A stretch of DNA of 64,000 nt from CAVTSA01 sp963790575 (GTDB lineage Bacteria > Chloroflexota > Dormibacteria > Dormibacterales > Dormibacteraceae). Every line of letters begins with the position of its first letter. Position 1 is the first letter of the stretch. This document shows positions 35,952 through 43,631 of the stretch, piece after piece. The DNA lies in the NCBI GenBank assembly GCA_963790575.1, contig CAWBPD010000007.1, forward strand, positions 1-64,000. Reading direction: 5' to 3'. Below the pieces are notes generated by a model. The model was not told the origin of the DNA. It searched no databases and saw nothing but the letters and a program-made list of their open reading frames with translations. A program made the position numbers and the translations under genes.

Positions 35952-36052
35952 TGGTGCACAGTGCACGATCGGGTCCATCGAGGCGTGGGAAGACCCCCGT
36001 TGGTGCACCATCGGGCCCTTCGAGGCGTGGGATGACCCCCGTTGGTGCACCA
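35952..36052. repeat. Triplicate GGTGCACC repeat (49- and 42-bp units)
   Basis: TGGTGCAC starts at 35952, 36001 and 36043. The last interval is 42 bp. The first is 49 because an extra AGTGCAC is inserted in the first core. Each unit shares CGAGGCGTGGGA(A/T)GACCCCCGT. It lies directly after the PEPC stop and runs into the 36073 inverted repeat. Confidence 0.8.
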
Positions 36053-36072
36053 TCGGGCGCCCCATGAGCCCC

Positions 36073-36128
36073 GTTTCGCACGGAGGGGCAGTCATCCGCG
36101 GCCCGATAGCATCCGTTCCGTGCGAAAC
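36073..36128. repeat. Fixed-geometry inverted repeat (50-bp type)
   Basis: GTTTCGCACGG (36073-36083) pairs perfectly with CCGTGCGAAAC (36118-36128), 56 bp in all and 50 bp in the register of the other copies. TAGC is at 36107 (offset +31). It lies between PEPC and the ABC-type membrane gene and ends 9 bp before that gene's GTG start. Confidence 0.8.
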
Positions 36129-36137
36129 GGGGGTAGC

Positions 36138-37769
36138 GTGCCCGACTTTACTGTGAGGGTCGTGGACGAGGCGCTGGCGCGGGAGGATCCGGGGCAGGTG
36201 CTGGCCGATCTGAGGACGGCGCGGGCGAGCCGGCACCCCCGGCCCAAGGGGATGCACGCGGCGGCGCTGATGGAGATGGCGATCGCCGGCTGGGCCGTGA
36301 TCGCGGGCGTCCTCTGGCTGTTGGTCCAGGGCAACCGGGTGGCCCCGGCGACCCTGGTCGAGATCCGCCGCTACGGCCCCGCGATGATCGGCCTCGTGGC
36401 CTGGTTGATCCTGGTCGCGAGCATGCGCTCCGGCCTCAACGGCGGCCCCCTCTCTCCGGAGCGGGCCGATGTCCTTCATCTCCTGCTCGCGCCCATCCCC
36501 CGCGGCATCGTGCTGCGCCGGAACGCTCGCCGCTGGATCCTGGCCGGCGCGTTCGGCGGCATCTTGGTGGGCGCGACACTGGCCGGCGTCTCCGAGGCTC
36601 GCCTGGGTGGAAATGTCGGGTCGGCGACCGCCGGCTTGGTGTTCGCCTGGGGAATCTCCGGGCTGGTCGCGGGGCTGGTGATCGGTCTGCTCTCGGTCGC
36701 CCCCGGCATGACCGTGTCCGGCCTCCACGTCCCCTCGCCGGTGATCTGGGTGGTCGGCCTGGCGACACTGGCCTTGACCATCCTCGACCTGGTGCTCGGG
36801 ACCATCTTCTCGCCCCTGACCTGGATCGGCACCATCGCCATCTGGCCGCTGCATCCCGCGATCCCGATCGTGCTCCCCGCCCTGATCGCGGTGGCCGTGC
36901 TCGGACTCAGCGTGGTGGCGGTGATCGTGGGGCCAGGGGTGGCGACACCGGCCCTGGACCGGCGCGCGGGACTCGCCCAGCTGCTTCTCTTCACGGTGCA
37001 GCTGCTGGACCTGCGCGGCTTCCTCCGCCTGCGCATGGTGCTCGCCAACGAGCGGGCGCGGGACAAGCCCTGGCTGCGCCTGCCCTGGCCGCGCGCCCCC
37101 GGCTGGGCGATCTGGCAGCGGCACGTCCGCTCGCTCCTGCGCTGGCCGCTCTGGCGCATCGGCCGCGTAGCCGTCCTGGCGGCGCTCATCACCGGGTTGC
37201 TCGCGGTCACGGTCTCCGGCTCCTCCTACCTGATCCTGGGCGCGGGCGCGCTCGTCTACTTCCTGTGCATGGACCTCTTCGAACCCTGGTGGCAGGAGGT
37301 CGAGCACGGCGGGCTGACCGAGCGGCTGCCGGTGGGGAGGCCGTGGCTCTTCCGCCGCCACCTGGTCGGTGCCCTGGTCTCGGGCTGCGTGCTGGGCGCG
37401 ATCGTGGTGGTGGTGATGGCGATCGCCCGCGTGCCCGGTCAGGGTGCGGCGGTGGCGGCGATCACCGTGATCCCGGCCGCGCTGGGGGGGCTGCTGGGCG
37501 CGGCGGTGCGGGCGGGAGCTCCGGGCTCGCGGATGGAGCGGATCGCCGAGAACCTCTCCACGGTCACGCCCCAGGGGACGGTGGACTTCGGGGGCATGGC
37601 CCGGGCCGCCCGCATCATCCTGCCTCTGGTTCCCGCCATCGTGGGGCTGGCGCCGGCGGCCGTGAGCGGCGGGCTGCAGCAGCGCCTGGTGGCGGCGGTG
37701 ATCGCGATCGCGGTGGAGGTGGTCTGGTTCTTGTTCCTGCGGGTGCTCCCGTTGTTCGAGGTCGATTGA
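36138..37769 (+). CDS. ABC-exporter-type integral membrane protein
   Basis: 543 residues from GTG 36138 (ACGGGGG just before it). A soluble N-terminus of about 60 residues leads to roughly 10-12 membrane helices in two blocks, with a loop of RARDKPWLRLPWPRAPGWAIWQRH type in the middle. It abuts an ABC ATPase gene with no gap, so the two likely form an exporter of the large ABC-2-like kind. No substrate clue. Confidence 0.75.
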   Translation: MPDFTVRVVDEALAREDPGQVLADLRTARASRHPRPKGMHAAALMEMAIAGWAVIAGVLWLLVQGNRVAPATLVEIRRYGPAMIGLVAWLILVASMRSGLNGGPLSPERADVLHLLLAPIPRGIVLRRNARRWILAGAFGGILVGATLAGVSEARLGGNVGSATAGLVFAWGISGLVAGLVIGLLSVAPGMTVSGLHVPSPVIWVVGLATLALTILDLVLGTIFSPLTWIGTIAIWPLHPAIPIVLPALIAVAVLGLSVVAVIVGPGVATPALDRRAGLAQLLLFTVQLLDLRGFLRLRMVLANERARDKPWLRLPWPRAPGWAIWQRHVRSLLRWPLWRIGRVAVLAALITGLLAVTVSGSSYLILGAGALVYFLCMDLFEPWWQEVEHGGLTERLPVGRPWLFRRHLVGALVSGCVLGAIVVVVMAIARVPGQGAAVAAITVIPAALGGLLGAAVRAGAPGSRMERIAENLSTVTPQGTVDFGGMARAARIILPLVPAIVGLAPAAVSGGLQQRLVAAVIAIAVEVVWFLFLRVLPLFEVD

Positions 37770-38480
<711 letters not shown>

Positions 38481-38490
38481 CCTCGGCCGC

Positions 38491-39801
38491 ATGGACATCG
38501 GGCTCGGTCTTCCCTCGACCATCGCCGGCATCCCCGGCCGCCGCATCGTGGAGTGGGCGGCGGCCGCGGAGCGGGCCGGCTTCTCATCGCTGGGCACGAT
38601 CGATCGGGTCGTCTACGGCAACCACGAGACGATTCCGACGCTCGCCGCGGCGGCTGCGGTCACCACCCGCGTCCGGCTGGTGACGTCGATCCTGATCGCG
38701 CCCTTCCGCGGCAACGGGACGCTCCTGGCCAAGCAGCTGGCCTCAGTCGACAGCATCTCCGGCGGCCGGCTCACGGTGGGGATCGCGGTCGGCGGGCGCC
38801 AGGACGACTACGACGCGACCGCCTCGCCCTTCCAGACCCGCGGCCGGCTCTTCGACCGGCAGCTGGCGGAGATGCGAGAGGTGTGGTCCGGGAGCCCGCG
38901 CGGGTTCGCGGGTGCCGTCGGCCCGGCTCCGGTCCAGGCGGGAGGTCCGCCCCTGCTGCTGGGCGGTGGCGCGGAGGCGGCGCTCCGTCGGATGGTCGAG
39001 TACGGCGCCGGCTGGATCTTCGGCGGCGGCGGCCCTGATGCCTTCAGGGGCGGTGCCGAGCGGGCTCGCCAGGCATGGCGACAGGGCGGGCGGCAGCGGG
39101 AGCCCCGGCTGGTCGCGCTCGCCTACGCGTCGCTGGGGGAGCGGGGCCAGGAACACGCGCGGAGCTATCTCGGGGACTACTACTCGTTCGGAGGCTTCGC
39201 GGACGCCGTCGTGGCCGGGGCCCTGACCACTCCCGACGCGGTGAGGGGGGCGGTGAGCGCCTTCCAGGCGGCAGGCTGCGACGAGCTGATCCTGTTCCCC
39301 TGCTCCGCGGACTTGCAGCAGGTAGACCTCATCGCCGCCGCCGTCATGGTGAGCGAGGCCGAGGCGGCGCCCGGCATCGAGGAGCGTGCGGGCCGGCCGG
39401 CCGCGGTGGTGGCCGCGGCCGTTATCTGCTTGGTCGCGGCGGGGTTCTGCGGGCTTGGCGTGCTGGCGGGTGTTGTCATCACCGTGCTCGGTGCCGAGGC
39501 ACACGGCGCGGGTACGGACTCGGGCCTCCTGATCAGCGCCGGCCTCGTGATCGTGGCCGTCTTCCTGGTGGTGGGGCTGCTGTACGTCCTCTGCGGCCGC
39601 GGGCTCCTGCGGGGCCGCCGAGCCTGGTACCTGGCGGCGCTGGGCCTGCTGTCTCTGAGCGTTGTGGTCGGCGTGGTGGGGTTCGCCCTCCAGCGCAACC
39701 TCTGGGACCTGCTCTGGCCGGTGGTCGACGTGGTCGCGATCGGACTCCTGGTGGGGACGCCACGGAGCCGTGCCTTCTTCCCGGCGCCGGCCGCTCCGTG
39801 A
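38491..39801 (+). CDS. LLM (F420-type) oxidoreductase continuous with a C-terminal membrane domain
   Basis: 436 residues. Residues 1-285 form an LLM barrel (MDIGLGLPSTIAG start, ISGGRLTVGIAVGGRQDDYDATA near 90, PLLLGGGAEAALRRMVEYGAGWIF near 150). Residues about 305-430 hold four membrane helices (AAVICLVAAGFCGLG, LLISAGLVIVAVFLVVGLL, LAALGLLSLSVVVGVVGF, DVVAIGLLVG). There is no stop or ribosome binding site between the parts, so it reads as one membrane-anchored enzyme, which is unusual for the family. A lost stop joining two genes is the alternative. It starts 10 bp after the ABC ATPase gene. Confidence 0.75.
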   Translation: MDIGLGLPSTIAGIPGRRIVEWAAAAERAGFSSLGTIDRVVYGNHETIPTLAAAAAVTTRVRLVTSILIAPFRGNGTLLAKQLASVDSISGGRLTVGIAVGGRQDDYDATASPFQTRGRLFDRQLAEMREVWSGSPRGFAGAVGPAPVQAGGPPLLLGGGAEAALRRMVEYGAGWIFGGGGPDAFRGGAERARQAWRQGGRQREPRLVALAYASLGERGQEHARSYLGDYYSFGGFADAVVAGALTTPDAVRGAVSAFQAAGCDELILFPCSADLQQVDLIAAAVMVSEAEAAPGIEERAGRPAAVVAAAVICLVAAGFCGLGVLAGVVITVLGAEAHGAGTDSGLLISAGLVIVAVFLVVGLLYVLCGRGLLRGRRAWYLAALGLLSLSVVVGVVGFALQRNLWDLLWPVVDVVAIGLLVGTPRSRAFFPAPAAP

Positions 39802-39848
39802 TCAGCGCCCGATCGCCCGCCGCGCCGCGGACGCGGCCTCCGCGGCCC

Positions 39849-39926
39849 GAACGCGGCCACGTCGGTGGGCTGGGTCGCGAACGTGTTGGACCCGTGAGAG
39901 AGTCCCAGCGCCGCCAGACGGACCAT
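39849..39926 (-). pseudogene. Remnant of an M81 (MlrC-like) metallopeptidase gene
   Basis: Only the first ~26 codons remain: MVRLAALGLSHGSNTF followed by ATQPTDVAAF is the standard N-terminus of M81 peptidases (normally LxHETNTF). After that the frame becomes low-complexity Arg/Pro and matches nothing. Its ATG is 10 bp past the RidA stop, so it was once the next gene of the minus-strand operon. Confidence 0.6.
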
Positions 39927-39936
39927 CGACCCGCGC

Positions 39937-40407
39937 TCAGTCCCGCACGGCCACGATCAGTTCGATCTCGACCGGCTGATTGTTGGGCAGGTTCGACGTA
40001 CCGATGGCGCTGCGGGCATGCTGCCCTCGCTCGGCGCCGAAGACCTCGATCATGAGATCGCTGAACCCATGCATCACCGCCGGCTGCTCGTGGAAGTCGT
40101 CGGCGCTGTTCACGAATCCGAGGGCCTTGACGATGCGGTCCACCCGGTCCAGGTCGCCCAGATGGTCCCGGATGCTGCGCAGGAGCTGGATGCCGGTGGC
40201 GCGGGCGGCCTGGTACGCGTCCTCCTCGCTCACCTCGGCGCCCACCCGGCCCCGATAGAGGAGCGTCCCGTCGTTGTCGCTCGGTCCGTGGCCGGAGACG
40301 AAGAGCAGGTTCTGGTGGCGCACGACCGGGATCAGCCCCTGGCCCCTCGCCACCTTGGTCGGGAGCTCGATCCCCAGCGCGCGGAGCTTTGCCTCGATGG
40401 CACCCAT
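39937..40407 (-). CDS. RidA/YjgF-family protein
   Basis: 156 residues of the RidA fold: FVSGHGPSDNDGTLLYRGRVG, then YQAARATGIQLLRSIRDHLGDLDRVDRIVKALGFVNSADDF, and the C-terminal PNNQPVEIELIVAVRD. The canonical Arg of imine deaminases (in the IGTSNLPN region) is not seen, so it may belong to the YjgF group with another role. RidA partners often handle reactive enamines made by PLP enzymes, and a SelA-like PLP enzyme lies just upstream in the same operon. Confidence 0.85.
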   Translation of the reverse strand: MGAIEAKLRALGIELPTKVARGQGLIPVVRHQNLLFVSGHGPSDNDGTLLYRGRVGAEVSEEDAYQAARATGIQLLRSIRDHLGDLDRVDRIVKALGFVNSADDFHEQPAVMHGFSDLMIEVFGAERGQHARSAIGTSNLPNNQPVEIELIVAVRD

Positions 40408-40468
40408 GGGCGTGATTCCTCCTTGTGGTCGTCCTGTAGTCCTGGATGGCCGGGTCTGGTCTGAAGGG

Positions 40469-41590
40469 TCAGGCGCCGAGCAATTCTCGCAGCGCCGCCA
40501 GCACCACCTCGTCCTCGCCCGTCCGCAGGGTCTGGGGGTTGAGCGCGATCGCGTCCGCGCGGAAGGCAGAGACCGCGATCCGCGGCTCCCGATCCCACAG
40601 CGCGGCGATCAGCTGGTCGCGGTCGAGGCGAGCCTCGGGGCCCAGATGCACCACCGCCCGCCCGTGGGGCTGACCCGCTTCGCTGGGAAAGACTCGCTCC
40701 GCCCGCACACCGGCGACTCCGTCCAGGCTCTTGACCCAGCGTTCGACGGACGCTTCATACCCGGCGATCAGACCGGCCTCATCCTGCTCCAGCGCCCACT
40801 CGACGGCTGCGAGCAGACCCATCATCTCCTCCTTGCCGACCTTCATCGGGCGACCGATCGCGTGGTTGGGGTTCCCGTTCGCCCGGCAGCCCTCGATGAT
40901 CTCCCTGCGGCCCACCACGAGCCCGCTCGCCTGGGGGCCGCGGAGCCCCTTGCCGCCGCTCAGGATGGCGGCGTCGGCACCGCAGTCACGTGTGAAGTGC
41001 CACAGGTTGGCGATCGGTGGGATCTGCGCCGCCGCATCGACGATCACGGGCACGCCCTGCCCGTGCGCCAGCTCGACGACCGGCTCCAGGGGAAGAGCGT
41101 CGACGGCGAAGTGGGCGCCGGCGAAGAAAAGGACGCAGGCGGTCCGTTCGCTCAGCGCCGCACGCAACGCCTCCCTTGAACCTTCGATCTCGACGATCCT
41201 GGCGCCCGTCTGGCGGGCCGCGAAGTCATACCCGTTGCGCTGCGCACGCTGGATGATCACTTCGTTACGCGGCAGTGAGCTGACGTCGGGGAGCACCGCC
41301 ATCCGGTCGGGGTCGGTCCCGGCCAGACAGGCCGCGACGGTGAGCAGGATCCCGCCCGCCGCCCCGGAGGAGACGTAGGCGGCCTCGTTGCCGGTCACCT
41401 CGCTGAGGCGCTCACCCACCTTGACCTGCAGCTCGTTGAGATCGACGAACTCCCCGGCGGCGCGGGTCATCGCCTCCAGCACCACCGGCGGCATCAGTGA
41501 GCCGCCCAGCTTGGTCAGGGTCGCGGCGGCATTGATGACGCCGCGAACGCCAAGGTCCGCGTAGCCCTCCCCGATCGCTGTCGTCGTCAT
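40469..41590 (-). CDS. SelA-like PLP-dependent enzyme (possible ammonia-lyase)
   Basis: 373 residues of the SelA-like aminotransferase fold. VRGVINAAATLTKLGGS opens the protein, then AYVSSGAAGGILLTVAACLAG near 70 and the PLP Lys in DAAILSGGKGLRGPQASG near 210. True SelA acts on seryl-tRNA(Sec); no selB/selC/selD is here and the length is short, so an ammonia-lyase of the DgaE type, acting on amino sugars or amino acids, is more likely. It is followed by RidA and overlaps the upstream esterase-like gene by 4 bp. Confidence 0.82.
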   Translation of the reverse strand: MTTTAIGEGYADLGVRGVINAAATLTKLGGSLMPPVVLEAMTRAAGEFVDLNELQVKVGERLSEVTGNEAAYVSSGAAGGILLTVAACLAGTDPDRMAVLPDVSSLPRNEVIIQRAQRNGYDFAARQTGARIVEIEGSREALRAALSERTACVLFFAGAHFAVDALPLEPVVELAHGQGVPVIVDAAAQIPPIANLWHFTRDCGADAAILSGGKGLRGPQASGLVVGRREIIEGCRANGNPNHAIGRPMKVGKEEMMGLLAAVEWALEQDEAGLIAGYEASVERWVKSLDGVAGVRAERVFPSEAGQPHGRAVVHLGPEARLDRDQLIAALWDREPRIAVSAFRADAIALNPQTLRTGEDEVVLAALRELLGA

Positions 41591-42504
41591 CCCACGTCCC
41601 TCGCGAATCTGGTCATCGCCGGGACTCCGAGCCGCCCGGCCACCAACGCGTCCAGCCGGTCATGGTCGGTCCCACCCTGGAAGGTCATCGGGTAGCGGAC
41701 CACCGGGCCGGCCAGGGCCCCCAGCAGCGGGGCCAGGAAAGCCTCGCTGTCGGCGCCCCCCTCCGCTCCCACGCTGACCAGGGTCTCGGCGCGCACGTCG
41801 GGCGCGTGGTGGAGCGGATCCACCAGGGAGAGCGATCTCGCCACCTGCGCTTCCACCTGGGGCCGGAACCGGAGCCAGTCGTTCAATTCCTCGAGCGGGT
41901 ACGCGCTGGAAAGCCGGCGAGCCTCGAGCGCGCGGTACAGCATGGGCCCGGCGTAGCGAACCAGCGAGAATCCGGGGCGTCGCGCCGCGGTGAGGAGCGC
42001 CAGGTCGTCACCCGCCACGGCGACACGGCTCCGATCCACCTCCGGGCGGCCGAGGAGGAACTCCGCGCCGCGCAGACAGTCGGCCACGACCGCACGGTAG
42101 ATGTAGGTCGCCCCCTCCTCGATCCCGAGCGTCAGCAAGCCCGGGTACGGCGCCACGAACGGGCTGTCCGCCAGGCGCTGCCCTCGGTGCATCAAGGTCA
42201 GTACGGCGTAGCGCAGCCGGTCGTTGTGGTCGGGCACATGGTTGACGCTCCCGTACCGCGGGACCTCATAGAGAGCCGGGAAGGGTCCTTCCCCGACGGG
42301 CACGCTGTAGTACCCGAAGAGCCGGTAGGGGCCGACGCCGGTGAGGCGGACCCGGTAGAGGGTGTAGGCGTCGCTGGAGCGCTCCGGCGCCGGCTCCATG
42401 GTGACCCGGGCCGCAATCGCCGCCAGCTCGCGGTCAACATCCTGCCAGTACGCGTCGAAGCCCTCGGGCCGGGTCAGGTTATCGGTGTCCTCCGCGACGC
42501 TCAT
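41587..42504 (-). CDS. Acetyl xylan esterase-like alpha/beta hydrolase, likely inactive
   Basis: 305 residues from the ATG overlapping the upstream esterase stop. It resembles AXE1-family esterases, with LTRPEGFDAYWQDVDRELAAI at the start and YRVRLTGVGPYRLFGYYSVPVG. However the nucleophile elbow reads VAVAGDDLAL instead of GxSxGG, so the catalytic Ser is absent. It is a paralogue of the upstream intact esterase and may bind rather than cleave its ligand. Confidence 0.75.
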   Translation of the reverse strand: MSVAEDTDNLTRPEGFDAYWQDVDRELAAIAARVTMEPAPERSSDAYTLYRVRLTGVGPYRLFGYYSVPVGEGPFPALYEVPRYGSVNHVPDHNDRLRYAVLTLMHRGQRLADSPFVAPYPGLLTLGIEEGATYIYRAVVADCLRGAEFLLGRPEVDRSRVAVAGDDLALLTAARRPGFSLVRYAGPMLYRALEARRLSSAYPLEELNDWLRFRPQVEAQVARSLSLVDPLHHAPDVRAETLVSVGAEGGADSEAFLAPLLGALAGPVVRYPMTFQGGTDHDRLDALVAGRLGVPAMTRFARDVG

Positions 42505-43466
42505 GCCACCCCTCCCGCCTCGATCAGCGACGCCGGCTCCAGATGTCGTGCCAGGAACTCCCTCACCCGGGCACCGACCCAGTGCGCGCCCGCGTCGTGG
42601 GCGCAGTGTGGGGTCGCGATCAACTCCTTCTCGCAGCGCATCGCGGCGTGCACCGCATACCCGGTCTCCGGCGGGCAGACGTCGTCCTCCAGCCCGATGT
42701 ACACGAGCATCGGGGCCTCGATCAGGCGGGCGAAGTTGATGCCGTCGAAGTAGGGCAGCGTCTCTTCGATCGCAGCCCTCTCCTCGGGATGCACGCGCAG
42801 GTGCTCGGTGATCTCGTGGTAGGGGTACGAGGTGGTGAGCCGGGCCGCGTCCAGGTAGCCGCACAGGTAGGGCGCGCCCGCGGCACCGCAGGCGATGCGG
42901 TCGCGGCGCAGCGCCGCGAGCACGATCGTCAGCGCCCCGCCCTGGCTCGATCCATGCACCCCGATGCGTTGGACGTCGACCTCGGGGCGCTCGGCAATGA
43001 AGTCCACCGCCCGGCAGGCGTCGGCGAAGAACGCGCGGTAGCCGTAGGTGTTCCGGTCGACGCTGTTCTCGCAGAGGAGACCCGGGTAGCGGGCGTCGAC
43101 TTGAGACCGGGAGCGGACTTTGCCACGCGGCGCCACCGCGAGCGCCGCGTAGCCAAGCTCCGCCCAGTCCTTGGGGATCACGGGATCCGAGATGTAGCCG
43201 GGGACGATCAGCAGTCCGGGATAAGGCCCGGGCACCACCTCCTGCCGCGGCCGGCTGTACCAGCCGGAGATGCGCACTCCGTCCAGGCTCGTGTAGTGGA
43301 TGTCGAAGACCTCGACACGGCTGGTGGAGCGCATCTCGTCCAGAGCCAGCTCGGCGTCGAGCGGCCACTTCTGGAGCTCTCGCAAGACCTCTGCCCAGTA
43401 GTCCTCGAAGTCGGCCGGCCTCGCCAGGGTGAGCTGGTAGTGCGCTGGGTCCCTCGGTTGTGCCAT
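42501..43466 (-). CDS. Acetyl xylan esterase (AXE1)-like hydrolase
   Basis: 321 residues from ATG 43466, chosen for the GGAGGAAAGG just upstream. AXE1-type motifs: LTLARPADFEDYWAEVLREL, the oxyanion and elbow region RIGVHGSSQGGALTIVLA with Ser near 183, Asp in GLEDDVCPPETGYAVH and His in TPHCAHDAG. It removes acyl groups from carbohydrate-like substrates and is cytosolic. It is the first gene of the operon esterase, inactive paralogue, SelA-like enzyme, RidA and the M81 remnant. The 43467-43631 stretch upstream holds no recognised gene. Confidence 0.87.
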   Translation of the reverse strand: MAQPRDPAHYQLTLARPADFEDYWAEVLRELQKWPLDAELALDEMRSTSRVEVFDIHYTSLDGVRISGWYSRPRQEVVPGPYPGLLIVPGYISDPVIPKDWAELGYAALAVAPRGKVRSRSQVDARYPGLLCENSVDRNTYGYRAFFADACRAVDFIAERPEVDVQRIGVHGSSQGGALTIVLAALRRDRIACGAAGAPYLCGYLDAARLTTSYPYHEITEHLRVHPEERAAIEETLPYFDGINFARLIEAPMLVYIGLEDDVCPPETGYAVHAAMRCEKELIATPHCAHDAGAHWVGARVREFLARHLEPASLIEAGGVA

Positions 43467-43631
43467 CGTGCCCCGCCTTTCCTCCTTCGGCCTACGCGAG
43501 CGCTTGCTGCGATCAGCTCGCCTGGGTGGTTCGCAACGCCTGCATGCGATTCTGCGCGAACGCGGGCATGTGTTGCCGGCAGCGACGACCGGCTCAGATG
43601 CGGGCACCGACGGCGGCGAGAGGCATCACCT

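Noticed and set aside
40469..41590. Selenocysteine synthase SelA and a selenoprotein system.
   Set aside because: No selB, selC or selD in the window, and the operon partners (RidA, esterases) point to catabolism.
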